This document shows positions 1-8,584 of a stretch of 36,550 nt of DNA, one piece after another. Position 1 is the stretch's first letter. The number at the start of each line of letters is the position of its first letter. Origin of the DNA: an uncultured Sphingobacteriaceae bacterium (GTDB taxonomy: Bacteria; Bacteroidota; Bacteroidia; Sphingobacteriales; Sphingobacteriaceae); NCBI GenBank assembly GCA_946887045.1, contig CAMPKC010000049.1, forward strand, positions 1 to 36,550. The letters are read 5' to 3'. A program made the position numbers and the translations under genes. The notes under the pieces were generated by a model, which had not been told where the DNA came from, did no database searches, and saw only the letters and a list, made by a program, of their open reading frames with translations.

Positions 1-94
1 ATTTTATTTTTTTTAAAAATAATCAGAAAATAAAATCCAAGTCCATAAGTCTCCTCGTAGGTTATTGAAACAGTTTTAACCAAAAATAGATTTT

Positions 95-826
95 ATGGAA
101 AATTCAATTATTCAAAACGAAGAAACTTCCTTGCCAGAAGGGGAGTTCTTAGCGAGGAAAGTACAGCGCCGCTCTTTTTTGAAGTATGCCGGAGCAGGTG
201 CAGCCGGAATAGCATTGATAGCCGCCGGCTGTAAGCAAAGTAACTATAATCCGGATGATCCTGAAAACGGCTTTGGCCCAGGTATATCTTTAGGAGCCGG
301 TGATGTAGCAATTTTAAATTATGCTTATGCGCTTGAACAATTAGAAGCCGCCTTTTATACTCAGGTGATAGCGACTCCCTATTCAGGGATGACAGCTGCC
401 GAGACATCTTTGTTGACGGATATTCGAGATCATGAAATCGCACACCGCGAATTTTTCAAGGCAGCTATTGCGGCCAACGGTGCTACTCCGATAAAGAACC
501 TTACAGTGGATTTCAGCAGTATTAATTTTTCAAGTCGCGCCAGCGTTCTTGGAACAGCCAAGGCTTTCGAAGATCTGGGTGTCTCTGCGTACGACGGTGC
601 CGGCTATCTGTTGAAGAACGCTGATTTTTTATTGTTAGCCGGAAAAATTGTGTCTGTTGAGGCTCGTCATGCGGCCTTAATCCGCGAGCTTCTTGAACCA
701 AATAGCTTTTTAGGAGATGCAGTTGACGCAAATTCTGTAGATAAGGCCCGAACCCCCGGACAGGTACTTGCTATCGCAGGAGCATACATAAAAACGAAAA
801 TTGATCCATCCACAATACCCGCTTAA
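95..826 (+). CDS. Exported ferritin-like domain protein, probable Tat lipoprotein
   Basis: A 243-residue protein of the Ferritin_2-like four-helix family. The N-terminus has a twin-arginine motif (RRSFLK, R25-R26), a hydrophobic stretch and a lipobox-like LIAAGC with Cys46. I infer Tat export and lipid anchoring; the acidic run NPDDPE follows the cysteine. The mature part keeps a full di-iron ligand pattern: a Glu in ALEQLEAAFY, ExxH in RDHEIAHREFF, a Glu in AFEDLGVSAY and a second ExxH in VEARHAALIREL. Tat export would suit a protein that folds with its metal in the cytoplasm. The next gene, 11 bases downstream, encodes a second member of the family, so the two are probably co-transcribed. 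Family members have been linked to stress and desiccation responses, but the substrate and reaction are not established. The family call is firm; the function is open. Confidence 0.87.
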   Translation: MENSIIQNEETSLPEGEFLARKVQRRSFLKYAGAGAAGIALIAAGCKQSNYNPDDPENGFGPGISLGAGDVAILNYAYALEQLEAAFYTQVIATPYSGMTAAETSLLTDIRDHEIAHREFFKAAIAANGATPIKNLTVDFSSINFSSRASVLGTAKAFEDLGVSAYDGAGYLLKNADFLLLAGKIVSVEARHAALIRELLEPNSFLGDAVDANSVDKARTPGQVLAIAGAYIKTKIDPSTIPA

Positions 827-837
827 ACTAAAAGATC

Positions 838-1698
838 ATGAACATTGTAAATATTTTAGAAGAAATAGAAAAAGTAGACGGCGAGATTTACGAACGCTTG
901 AGTCCCCGCAGAAATGCGATGAAGGAATTTTTGAACATGGGTTCAAAAATTGCTTTATCAGCGATGCCGCTGGCATTGGGTTCTATGTTTACTAAAGCAT
1001 ATGGCCAGGCAACTCCTTCGGCGATTGTTGATGTGCTTCAATATGCCTTAACGCTCGAACATTTCGAGTATAATTTTTACCTGAGAGGAAATGCTTCCAT
1101 GACTTTGGCAATACCTGCGGGCGAGCAACGAAATGCTATCGTGATGATTCGTGATAGTGAAAAGAAACATGTAGACTTTTTAAAATCGGTCTTGACCTCA
1201 CTGAATCAAACTCCGGTATCTGAGAAATCAAATTACGATTTTACCGCAGGAGGGACTTTCCCTGATGTTTTTAATAACTATGCGACCTTCCTTGCAGTGG
1301 CGCAGGCTTTGGAGGATACAGGTGTGAGAGCTTATAAAGGTCAGGCTGGTGCGCTTAAAGGCGAAAAAGTTGTATTAACAGCTGCTCTGGGTATTCATGC
1401 TGTGGAAGCACGCCACGCAGCGAAAATTCGTTATATGCGCAGAATGAATGGTGTTCCGAGTTTAAAGCCATGGATTGCAGCAACAACAACAAGCTCGAAT
1501 GATAGTGGCGTTCCGGCTGCAAACGGAAATTACGGCGGTGCATCACCAGAAAATAATGTCAATCAGGCGGGTGTAATGATTACAAGTTTGCCGGGCGTTG
1601 GCGGAAACATCTCGTTCAGTGCCGCGGCAGAAGCGTTTGATGAGCCTTTAACAAAAGCTGAAGTACTGGCTTTAGTTGCTCCTTTCGGGGTATCTTGA
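838..1698 (+). CDS. Exported ferritin-like domain protein (second of a tandem pair)
   Basis: A 286-residue homologue of the upstream gene. After about 22 cytoplasmic-looking residues comes a degenerate twin-arginine region (SPRRNAMKEFL), then a hydrophobic segment ending in KAYGQA, which looks like a signal peptidase I site rather than a lipobox. I infer a soluble periplasmic protein, in contrast to its lipidated neighbour. The di-iron ligand set is present: a Glu in LEHFEYNFY, ExxH in RDSEKKHVDF, a Glu in ALEDTGVRAY and ExxH in VEARHAAKIRY. The C-terminal 80 residues or so extend past the helical core and are Gly/Asn/Ser-rich (around ANGNYGGASPENN), with no motif I recognise. It ends just before a strong bidirectional terminator shared with the convergent xylA. 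Function is unknown beyond the family. Confidence 0.85.
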   Translation: MNIVNILEEIEKVDGEIYERLSPRRNAMKEFLNMGSKIALSAMPLALGSMFTKAYGQATPSAIVDVLQYALTLEHFEYNFYLRGNASMTLAIPAGEQRNAIVMIRDSEKKHVDFLKSVLTSLNQTPVSEKSNYDFTAGGTFPDVFNNYATFLAVAQALEDTGVRAYKGQAGALKGEKVVLTAALGIHAVEARHAAKIRYMRRMNGVPSLKPWIAATTTSSNDSGVPAANGNYGGASPENNVNQAGVMITSLPGVGGNISFSAAAEAFDEPLTKAEVLALVAPFGVS

Positions 1699-1720
1699 TT
1701 TGTTGGTATAATTTAAATAA

Positions 1721-1748
1721 AAAAGGGCACTCGCGGTGCCCTTTTTTA
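1721..1748. terminator. Bidirectional intrinsic terminator
   Basis: A perfect 6-bp stem GGGCAC/GTGCCC with a five-base loop is flanked by A-run and T-run on either side. It lies between the stop of the second ferritin-like gene and the stop of the convergent xylA, so it can end transcription from both sides. Confidence 0.85.
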
Positions 1749-1762
1749 TTGTTCATAACAGC

Positions 1763-3094
1763 TTAAATATATCTGTTGATTACGTTTTCAAGATACTCTT
1801 GTTTTCCACTGATTGTAGCCGGCTCGCCGTTTTCAATAGCGAAGGCTCTTAAATCTTCAAGGGTCAGCTTTCCTTCTTCAAATTCTTTTCCTTTTCCTGA
1901 GTCAAAAGAAGCATAACGCTCTGTACGAATCTTTTTGTAATCCGATTTCTGAAGAATGTTATCCGCAGTGATTAATGCTCTTGCAAAGGTGTCCATTCCA
2001 CCAACGTGAGCATAAAACAAATCGTTTATGTCAGTCGAATTTCTTCTGATCTTAGCATCAAAGTTTACACCGCCACCTTGCAATCCACCTGCTTCAAGGA
2101 AAATTAGCATCGCCTCGGTAATTTCATTTAAATTGTTCGGGAACTGGTCAGTGTCCCAACCGTTTTGATAATCTCCGCGATTAGCATCCACCGAACCTAA
2201 CATTCCCGCATCTGCCGCAACTTGCAGCTCGTGTTGAAACGTGTGACCAGCAAGTGTGGCATGGTTTACTTCAATATTAATCTTAAAGTCTTTCTCTAAA
2301 CCAAACTGGTTCAGGAATCCGATAACGGTTGCACAATCAAAATCATATTGGTGTTTTGATGGTTCAGCTGGTTTAGGTTCGATAAAGAATGTTCCTTTAA
2401 AACCATTTTTACGTGCATAATCTTTTGCAGCATGAAGAAACTTAGCAAAATGTTCCTGCTCGCGCTTCATGTCTGTGTTAAGCAAAGTCATATAACCTTC
2501 ACGTCCACCCCAGAATACATAATTTTCGCCATCTAAAGCTATAGTTGCATCCAACGCAGCTTTAACCTGTGCTGCGCCATGAGCTAAAACATGGAAGTCG
2601 GGATTTGTCGACGCACCATTCATGTAGCGTGGGTTCGAAAACAGGTTGGCAGTTCCCCATAAAAGTTTAACGCCGCTCGCTGCTTGTTTTTGCTTTGCAT
2701 AATCAACTAAAGCCTGCAATCTGCGCTCATTTTCAACAATATCATTTCCGTAGTCTACCACGTCCACATCGTGGAAGCAATAGAAAGGAAGGTTCATTTT
2801 TGTTAGAAATTCAAAGGCGGCGTCCATCTTATCTTTTGCTCTTTCAACCGCGTCACTTTTTTTATCCCATGGATGAATATGAGTAGGAGAGCCAAACGGA
2901 TCACCTCCATTACCCACAAAAGAATGCCAGTACGCTCCCGCAAAACGGAAATGATCTTTCAATGTTTTGCCCGCTACTACGCGGTTTTCGTCGTACCATC
3001 TAAATGCCAGTGGATTGTCCGATTCTAATCCCTCGAATTTAATTTGACCTATACCTTTAAAAAATTCGGTATCTCCGGTGATTACATTTCCCAT
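1763..3094 (-). CDS. xylA: Xylose isomerase
   Basis: Converts D-xylose to D-xylulose in the cytoplasm, the first step of the isomerase route for xylose. Its 443 residues fit the class II (longer N-terminus) form. Visible motifs: HDVD at 108-111, the EPKP signature with the metal ligand Glu239, Glu275 and His278 in [10 protein letters not shown], Asp303 in DANRGD, Asp314 and Asp316 in WDTDQFP, and Asp346 in NFDAKIRR. All metal ligands expected of the family are present. The ATG start follows the xylB stop after one base, so xylB-xylA is a tight operon with the kinase first. The pair is divergent from a LacI-type regulator, which probably controls it. Confidence 0.97.
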   Translation of the reverse strand: MGNVITGDTEFFKGIGQIKFEGLESDNPLAFRWYDENRVVAGKTLKDHFRFAGAYWHSFVGNGGDPFGSPTHIHPWDKKSDAVERAKDKMDAAFEFLTKMNLPFYCFHDVDVVDYGNDIVENERRLQALVDYAKQKQAASGVKLLWGTANLFSNPRYMNGASTNPDFHVLAHGAAQVKAALDATIALDGENYVFWGGREGYMTLLNTDMKREQEHFAKFLHAAKDYARKNGFKGTFFIEPKPAEPSKHQYDFDCATVIGFLNQFGLEKDFKINIEVNHATLAGHTFQHELQVAADAGMLGSVDANRGDYQNGWDTDQFPNNLNEITEAMLIFLEAGGLQGGGVNFDAKIRRNSTDINDLFYAHVGGMDTFARALITADNILQKSDYKKIRTERYASFDSGKGKEFEEGKLTLEDLRAFAIENGEPATISGKQEYLENVINRYI

Positions 3095-3095
3095 G

Positions 3096-4583
3096 TTAAT
3101 TATGATTTTTTATATGTTTATCTAATATCAATTTCCAATCCTGATAAATTGGCTCATATTTCTCTGCCTGCGATGGCTCTATTAGCGAAAGTGGCTTAGA
3201 GTTTTGGAAGGCTTCTTTCTCCGACGAGAATATTTTGCTTCCGATTCCGGCTCCTAATGCTGCACCAACACTTCCATCATTTTCGTACAGTTCTACAGGT
3301 ACGTTAGTTACGTTTACAAAAGCTTCTGTAAATACCTTACTTAAAAATAAATTTGCCCTTCCGGCTCTGATCACCGACGGATTCATGCCAATTTCGCGCA
3401 TAATATCCAAACCATATCTGAAAGAGAAAGCTATACCTTCCTGTACAGCGCGGAAAATATGCGATTGAGTGTGTAGGTTAAAGTCAATATTGCTGAAATG
3501 TGCACCGATTATTTTGTTGCCCAGCATTCTCTCAGCACCATTCCCGAAGGGGAGAACTTTTAATCCATCGCTACCTACCGGGATGCTGGCGCTCAGATTA
3601 TTCATAACATCGTAATCTACACCCGAGCCAACATTCTTTTTGGTCCAGCTATTTAATATTCCTGTTCCGTTGATGCATAAAAGTACGCCCAGACGTGTGT
3701 TGTTGCCCGTATGGTTTACATGCGCAAATGTGTTTACTCTTGATTGCTTGTCGTAGGTGATCGAGTCGCTGACACCGTAAATAACACCCGAAGTTCCGGC
3801 AGTTGCAGCAACTTCGCCCGGGTTAAGCACATTTAATGATAAGGCATTATTTGGCTGATCTCCCGATTTATAGCTTACAGGAATCCCTGCTTTTAATGAT
3901 AACTTTTCCGCCATTTCTCTGGTCAGGTGACCGTGATCGGCGAAAACATTCATAACATCGGCGATTAAGCTTTTATCGAAGCCGAAGCAATTTAATATAT
4001 CTTCAGAAATTGAGTTATTTTGAAAGTCCCAGAAAATTCCTTCGGAAAGTGCGGAATTGCTGGTTGTTATTTTGCTGGTAAGCTTCATCGATATAAAATC
4101 ACCAGGAAGCATAATTTTATCTATCTTCTCATAAACAGCGGGTTCGTTTTCTTTCACCCATGCTAATTTTGATGCCGTAAAATTCCCCGGAGAATTAAGT
4201 AAATGTGATAAGCTTTGTTTTTCGCCGATTTGGTCAAACGCACGATTGCCGATTTCTACCGCTCTGCTGTCGCACCAGATAATCGAATCACGAAGAACTT
4301 GCTGATTCTTGTCCACTACAACCAAACCATGCATTTGATATGCGATGCCAATTGCCTCTATATCCTGTGGATTATATGATTTAGTGGCATTTGCTTTCAG
4401 TATCGCCAGCTGTACATGCTCCCACCACATCTCTGGCGACTGTTCTGCCCAGCCTGGTTTTAGAGAGGTTATCGGCGATTCGGTGTCAGGGTATTGTACT
4501 GAAACTATGGTTGTTTGTGTCTCGGATTCAACTACCGAAACTTTAATAGATGATGTACCAACATCAAGTCCGAGTAAAAGCAT
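3096..4583 (-). CDS. xylB: Xylulokinase (FGGY family)
   Basis: Phosphorylates D-xylulose to xylulose 5-phosphate, feeding the pentose phosphate pathway. The 495-residue protein begins with the phosphate-binding motif GLDVGTSS (5-12), has the substrate-loop MHG at 84-86, the probable catalytic Asp242 in KSGDQPNN, and a C-terminal FGGY-type region ([13 protein letters not shown], then [12 protein letters not shown]). Length and motif order match bacterial xylulokinases, and the next gene is xylA, which supports xylulose over glycerol or gluconate as substrate. It is the first gene of the minus-strand operon. A perfect 14-bp palindrome of LacI-operator type lies 23 bases before the start codon, so repression by the divergent regulator is likely. 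Confidence 0.95.
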   Translation of the reverse strand: MLLLGLDVGTSSIKVSVVESETQTTIVSVQYPDTESPITSLKPGWAEQSPEMWWEHVQLAILKANATKSYNPQDIEAIGIAYQMHGLVVVDKNQQVLRDSIIWCDSRAVEIGNRAFDQIGEKQSLSHLLNSPGNFTASKLAWVKENEPAVYEKIDKIMLPGDFISMKLTSKITTSNSALSEGIFWDFQNNSISEDILNCFGFDKSLIADVMNVFADHGHLTREMAEKLSLKAGIPVSYKSGDQPNNALSLNVLNPGEVAATAGTSGVIYGVSDSITYDKQSRVNTFAHVNHTGNNTRLGVLLCINGTGILNSWTKKNVGSGVDYDVMNNLSASIPVGSDGLKVLPFGNGAERMLGNKIIGAHFSNIDFNLHTQSHIFRAVQEGIAFSFRYGLDIMREIGMNPSVIRAGRANLFLSKVFTEAFVNVTNVPVELYENDGSVGAALGAGIGSKIFSSEKEAFQNSKPLSLIEPSQAEKYEPIYQDWKLILDKHIKNHN

Positions 4584-4606
4584 GTTTACAGGTTTATATG
4601 AGTTAT

Positions 4607-4620
4607 TGCCAACGTTGGCA
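4607..4620. promoter_or_regulatory. LacI-type operator palindrome between xylB and the regulator
   Basis: TGCCAACGTTGGCA is a perfect 14-bp palindrome centred on CG, the usual centre for LacI/GalR-family operators. It lies 23 bases upstream of xylB and 69 bases upstream of the divergent regulator gene, a position from which one protein could control both. Binding by the neighbouring regulator is inferred. Confidence 0.65.
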
Positions 4621-4689
4621 CGAAGGTATATAATTTATTTTTTTAAAGTATTATTTTTTAGCTTTATGGATTAAAAAAAAACAAAAAAA

Positions 4690-5709
4690 TTGAAGAAGCC
4701 GACTATACTCGACATCGCTAAAGAATTAAATATCACTTTTTCTACCGTTGCTCGGGCTTTAAATGATCATCCGGCAATAAGCATTGCTACCAAAAAGGCG
4801 GTAAGAGAAACAGCCGACCGTTTAAATTACCGTCAGAATAAAATCGCATCTTCTTTGCGTTCGGGACGCAGTAATATAATCGGGGTTATTGTGCCTAATC
4901 TGCACGTTAGCTTTTTCAGCTCTGTAGTATCGGGTATTGAAAATATAATGAATGCCAACGGATATAATATTCTTTTATATCAATCGAAAGAATCCAGCAA
5001 GCGCGAAGCGAAAGGTATCGAAACTTTTCTGCAATCCAGAGTCGACGGAATCATATCATCGGTAACCACAGAAACAGTCGAAAAGGTTTACAGCGAGATT
5101 AAAACCCGCAATATTCCTCTTATATTTTTCGACAGGGAGTTAAGTACCCTCAATGTTCCCTCTGTTGTTATCGACGACTACAAAGGCGGTTTTATAGCCA
5201 CCGAGCATTTGATTAAACAGGGATATAAAAATATTTTACATATTACGGCCCATCAGGATATCGCCATCTTTAAAGAGCGCTTGCGCGGATACATAGACGC
5301 ATTAAAGCATTATAATCTTCCTGTCAGCGAAGAGCTCATTATAAAAGGAGATTTTTCGCTTCAATTCGGAAAAGATGTGGTACGCGAGACAAAGTCGCAG
5401 GGTATTCAGTACGATGCTATTTTTGCTTTGGAAGATTATACGGCAATGGGAGCGATGCAAGCCTTAAAGGAAGCCAATATCAAAATTCCTGATGAGATTG
5501 GCGTAATCGGTTTTGCGAATGAAGCCTTTGGAAGTTTAGTAAGCCCTGCTCTTTCTACAATAGATCAGCAGACATCTAAAATGGGAGAAGAAACCGCCCG
5601 TATTTTTCTTAAGCTTTTAAAAAATGAAAACCCGGGAGCAAAACCCGAAAAGTTGGTCCTTGAGCCAAGGCTCATTGTAAGAGAATCATCACGCAGGATG
5701 AATACCTAA
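4690..5709 (+). CDS. LacI/GalR-family transcriptional regulator
   Basis: A 339-residue repressor-type protein. The N-terminal helix-turn-helix and hinge (about residues 3-60) start with PTILDIAKEL and contain the family pattern STVARALNDHP. The rest is a periplasmic-binding-protein-like sugar sensor (IIGVIVPNLHVSFFSSVV through ALSTIDQQ, ending RESSRR). The only start that keeps the helix-turn-helix intact is TTG at 4690; the upstream ATG near 4666 meets a stop after one codon. The leader is A-rich with no Shine-Dalgarno sequence. It is divergent from xylBA and followed 67 bases later by pectinesterase and GH43 genes, with operator-like palindromes at both points. I infer control of pentose or pectin use; the effector sugar cannot be read from the sequence. 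Confidence 0.92.
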   Translation: MKKPTILDIAKELNITFSTVARALNDHPAISIATKKAVRETADRLNYRQNKIASSLRSGRSNIIGVIVPNLHVSFFSSVVSGIENIMNANGYNILLYQSKESSKREAKGIETFLQSRVDGIISSVTTETVEKVYSEIKTRNIPLIFFDRELSTLNVPSVVIDDYKGGFIATEHLIKQGYKNILHITAHQDIAIFKERLRGYIDALKHYNLPVSEELIIKGDFSLQFGKDVVRETKSQGIQYDAIFALEDYTAMGAMQALKEANIKIPDEIGVIGFANEAFGSLVSPALSTIDQQTSKMGEETARIFLKLLKNENPGAKPEKLVLEPRLIVRESSRRMNT

Positions 5710-5723
5710 TGCAAACCTTTGCA
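5710..5723. promoter_or_regulatory. Second LacI-type operator-like palindrome
   Basis: TGCAAACCTTTGCA is an inverted repeat (TGCAAA, CC, TTTGCA) directly after the regulator's stop codon. It fits the loose family pattern TGnAAnCGnTTnCA except for CC at the centre. It overlaps the putative -33 TTTG of the pectinesterase promoter, so a bound repressor would block polymerase. This is inference from position and symmetry. Confidence 0.5.
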
Positions 5724-5749
5724 TAAAAGCATAATTCTCATTAACCTTG
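5718..5749 (+). promoter_or_regulatory. Putative promoter of the pectinesterase-GH43 operon
   Basis: TTTG at 5718-5721 and TAACCTTG at 5742-5749, 20 bases apart, fit the Bacteroidota promoter pattern (TTTG, 19-21 bases, TAnnTTTG) with one mismatch in the second box. The start codon follows 27 bases after the -7 box. Confidence 0.5.
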
Positions 5750-5776
5750 CAGTTCTTGTCATGTTTAACCAATTAT

Positions 5777-6781
5777 ATGAAAAGGACTTTCTTAAAATTG
5801 CTATTTGTTTTGACGTGTGCTATTTCAGTAAACGGCCAAACATCAGGTCATCCCTCCTCTTTAACTGTTTCCCAGGATGGAAGCGGCGACTATAAAACGA
5901 TCCAGGAAGCGATAAACGCCGTTCGCGATCTCTCAGGAAAAGTTGTTAAAGTTACTATCAAAAATGGTGTTTACCATGAAAAGCTGGTGATACCTTCCTG
6001 GAAGACAAAGATTTATTTACTTGGCGAAAGCAAAGAAAATACCATTATTACCGGAAACGATTACTCTGGAAAAGCCTTCCCCGGCGGTAGAGATCCCTAT
6101 GGGAAAGACAAATTTTCTACATTTAACTCTTATACGGTTTTAGTTCAGGGAGCTGATTTCAGGGCAGAGAATTTAACTATCCAAAATACCGCCGGACGGG
6201 TGGGCCAGGCAGTTGCTTTACATGTGGAGGGCGACAGAGCCCTGATTGTAAATTGCAGAATACTAGGTAATCAGGATACATTATACACAGCAAGCGGAAG
6301 CAGCAGGCAGTATTACAAAGACTGCTATATTGAAGGCACAACCGATTTTATTTTTGGAGAGGCGACGGTTGTATTTCAAAGCTGTACAATTAAAAGCCTT
6401 TCGAATTCGTATATCACCGCGGCCGCTACCACACCCGAGCAGGCCTTTGGCTATGTGTTTTTCGACTGTAAGTTAGTCGCTGATCCTGTCGCCGAAAAGG
6501 TTTACCTCGGTCGTCCGTGGAGACCTTATGCAAAAACGGTCTTCATCCGTACAGAAATGGCAAACCATATCCTGCCTATAGGCTGGGATCCCTGGAAAGG
6601 CGACAAAATGTTTCCTGACAAAGAAAAAACTGCTTATTATGCAGAATTTGGATCGTTTGGCCCCGGGGGCCATCACGATAAGCGGATAGGTTGGTCGAAG
6701 CAAATGTCTAAAAGAGATATCAGGAAATACACGTTAAAAAATATCTTCTCGGGACCCAAACCATGGGTGCCAGCATCCTAA
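5777..6781 (+). CDS. Pectinesterase (carbohydrate esterase family 8)
   Basis: Removes methyl esters from homogalacturonan, releasing methanol and de-esterified pectin. I start at ATG 5777 (334 residues) because it gives a clean signal peptide (MKRTFLKLLFVLTCAISVNG, cut near Gln21); an in-frame TTG 30 bases upstream lies inside the putative promoter. The protein shows all the family motifs in order: NGVYHEK, GQAVAL (Gln144), QDTLY (Gln166 and the acid/base Asp167), DFIFG (the nucleophile Asp190) and LGRPW (Arg246). No extra carbohydrate-binding domain is visible, and the length matches a single right-handed beta-helix. Secretion to the periplasm or beyond is expected. The GH43 gene follows after 12 bases, so the two form an operon. 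Confidence 0.94.
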   Translation: MKRTFLKLLFVLTCAISVNGQTSGHPSSLTVSQDGSGDYKTIQEAINAVRDLSGKVVKVTIKNGVYHEKLVIPSWKTKIYLLGESKENTIITGNDYSGKAFPGGRDPYGKDKFSTFNSYTVLVQGADFRAENLTIQNTAGRVGQAVALHVEGDRALIVNCRILGNQDTLYTASGSSRQYYKDCYIEGTTDFIFGEATVVFQSCTIKSLSNSYITAAATTPEQAFGYVFFDCKLVADPVAEKVYLGRPWRPYAKTVFIRTEMANHILPIGWDPWKGDKMFPDKEKTAYYAEFGSFGPGGHHDKRIGWSKQMSKRDIRKYTLKNIFSGPKPWVPAS

Positions 6782-6793
6782 TAAGTTTAAATT

Positions 6794-8443
6794 ATGAAAA
6801 AAAGTTCCTTGCTAAATCAGCTGGTCTGTGCCGGCTTACTTTCAATTGCATCTCTGCCGGTTTATTCCCAAACCAAGAACATCTCTAAAGTTTGGGTAGC
6901 TGATCAGGGAAATGGCACTTATAAGAATCCGGTTCTGAACGCCGATTATTCAGATCCTGATGCGGTGCGTGTCGGCAGCGATTTCTATATGACTTCTTCA
7001 TCTTTTGAAGATGTGCCGGGCTTACCCATCCTTCATTCAAAAGATCTTGTTAACTGGACATTGATCGGTCATGCATTAAAACGCCAGATTCCCACAGAGT
7101 ATTTTTCGGCTACCCGCCACGGTCAGGGAGTTTGGGCACCAGCGATTCGTCACCATAAGGGAGAGTTTTATATCTATTATCCTGATCCTGATTTCGGAAT
7201 TTATGTTACAAAAGCTAAAAACGCAGCCGGCCCCTGGTCAGAGCCGATTTTAGTGATTGGGGGAAAAGGTTTAATAGATCCTTGCCCCTTATGGGACGAT
7301 AACGGAAAGGTTTATATGGTTCATGCCTATGCCGGAAGCCGGGCAGGAATTAAAAGTATTATGGTTGTCAGGGAATTAAATCTGCAGGGTACCAAAACCT
7401 TAGACGAAGGTGTAATCGTGTATGACGGACACGAGACGGACCCAACTATTGAAGGGCCAAAGTTCTACAAGAGAAATGGCTACTATTATATTTTTGCTCC
7501 CGCCGGTGGAGTATCTACAGGCTGGCAACTGGTGTTGCGCTCAAAGAATTTATACGGTCCGTACGAAAGAAAAATTGTAATGCACCAGGGAAGCACCACC
7601 GTAAACGGCCCGCATCAGGGTGCCTGGGTAAATACTTCAACAGGTGAAGACTGGTTTTTGCATTTTCAGGATAAAGGTCCTTATGGAAGGGTTGTACACT
7701 TGAATCCAATGAAATGGGTAAACGACTGGCCTGTAATCGGTGTGGATAAAGACGGCGATGGAACCGGCGAGCCGGTATTGACTTATAAAAAGCCAAATGT
7801 TGGAAAGAAACAATTTCCAATTGCTACTCCGCCCGAAAGCGACGAGTTTAATGATACAAAACTTGGTTTGCAGTGGCAGTGGATGGCCAATCCTAAACCG
7901 ACATGGGCTTTTTCCAATGCAGCAAATGGTTCGCTCAGATTGTTTACCGATAAGCTTCCGGATTCTCTTAAAAACCTTTGGCAAGCGCCCAACGTATTGC
8001 TTCAGAAATTCCCTGCTGATGAATTTATGGTTACCACAAAACTCAAGTTTACCCCAAATACGAAGCTTGAAAACGAAAAGGTTGGTTTAACTGTAATGGG
8101 TTTCAGCTATGCCGGTCTGGCATTAAAGAGCAAAAAAGATGGTATTTACCTGGTTTATACTCTGTGCAAAAATGCTGAAGGCGGAAAGGCTGAAGAAGAA
8201 AAAATCATCTCTAAAGTATCCAATCAACCGGTATATTTTAGAGTTAAGGTAACCCAGGGCGCCAAATGCAAATTTAGCTATAGCATGGACGGACAAGTAT
8301 TTACAGATGCAGGTGCTGAATTCCAGGCTGAAGTTGGCCGTTGGAAAGGTGCCAAAGTGGGATTGTTCGCTACCAGAGAAACACAGATCAACGATTCCGG
8401 CTTCGCCGATTTCGACTGGTTTAGAGTTGAGCCCGTTAAATAG
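6794..8443 (+). CDS. GH43-family glycoside hydrolase (beta-xylosidase or alpha-L-arabinofuranosidase type)
   Basis: A 549-residue secreted glycosidase. A signal peptide (cut near VYSQ, residue 26) is followed by a five-bladed propeller with the three GH43 acids: Asp54 in YSDPD as general base, Asp162 in GLIDPCP as pKa modulator and Glu220 in IEGPKF as general acid. From about residue 350 there is a second beta-sandwich domain of the kind often fused to GH43 (ESDEFNDTKLGLQWQWMANP onward, ending FADFDWFRVE). Substrate within GH43 cannot be fixed by eye; arabinan, arabinoxylan or pectin side chains are all plausible, and the nearby xylBA and pectinesterase fit release of pentoses from pectic or xylan polymers. 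It is the last gene of the two-gene operon and ends before an intrinsic terminator. Confidence 0.93.
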   Translation: MKKSSLLNQLVCAGLLSIASLPVYSQTKNISKVWVADQGNGTYKNPVLNADYSDPDAVRVGSDFYMTSSSFEDVPGLPILHSKDLVNWTLIGHALKRQIPTEYFSATRHGQGVWAPAIRHHKGEFYIYYPDPDFGIYVTKAKNAAGPWSEPILVIGGKGLIDPCPLWDDNGKVYMVHAYAGSRAGIKSIMVVRELNLQGTKTLDEGVIVYDGHETDPTIEGPKFYKRNGYYYIFAPAGGVSTGWQLVLRSKNLYGPYERKIVMHQGSTTVNGPHQGAWVNTSTGEDWFLHFQDKGPYGRVVHLNPMKWVNDWPVIGVDKDGDGTGEPVLTYKKPNVGKKQFPIATPPESDEFNDTKLGLQWQWMANPKPTWAFSNAANGSLRLFTDKLPDSLKNLWQAPNVLLQKFPADEFMVTTKLKFTPNTKLENEKVGLTVMGFSYAGLALKSKKDGIYLVYTLCKNAEGGKAEEEKIISKVSNQPVYFRVKVTQGAKCKFSYSMDGQVFTDAGAEFQAEVGRWKGAKVGLFATRETQINDSGFADFDWFRVEPVK

Positions 8444-8463
8444 ATTAGTAAACTTCGCTATTG

Positions 8464-8495
8464 AATCTCCCGTACCACAGTGCGGGAGATTTTTA
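8464..8495 (+). terminator. Intrinsic terminator after the GH43 gene
   Basis: A perfect 9-bp stem, AATCTCCCG (8464-8472) with CGGGAGATT (8483-8491), has a 10-base loop and is followed by a T-run. It begins about 20 bases after the GH43 stop and separates that operon from recG. Confidence 0.85.
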
Positions 8496-8539
8496 ATGAA
8501 AAAGGTTTTTTCATCCGATAGAGCTTTAACATTTTCATT

Positions 8540-8547
8540 TACCTTTG
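8540..8547 (+). promoter_or_regulatory. Putative -7 promoter box for recG
   Basis: TACCTTTG matches the TAnnTTTG box exactly and lies 37 bases before the recG start. No convincing TTG element is seen about 20 bases upstream, so the call rests on the -7 box alone. Confidence 0.4.
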
Positions 8548-8584
8548 GAATTAGAAAGTATTTTCGTTTCTAATACATACACTT

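Noticed and set aside
5747..5776. Upstream TTG start for the pectinesterase
   Set aside because: It lies at the end of the putative -7 box and would put ten residues before a perfectly placed signal peptide beginning at ATG 5777.
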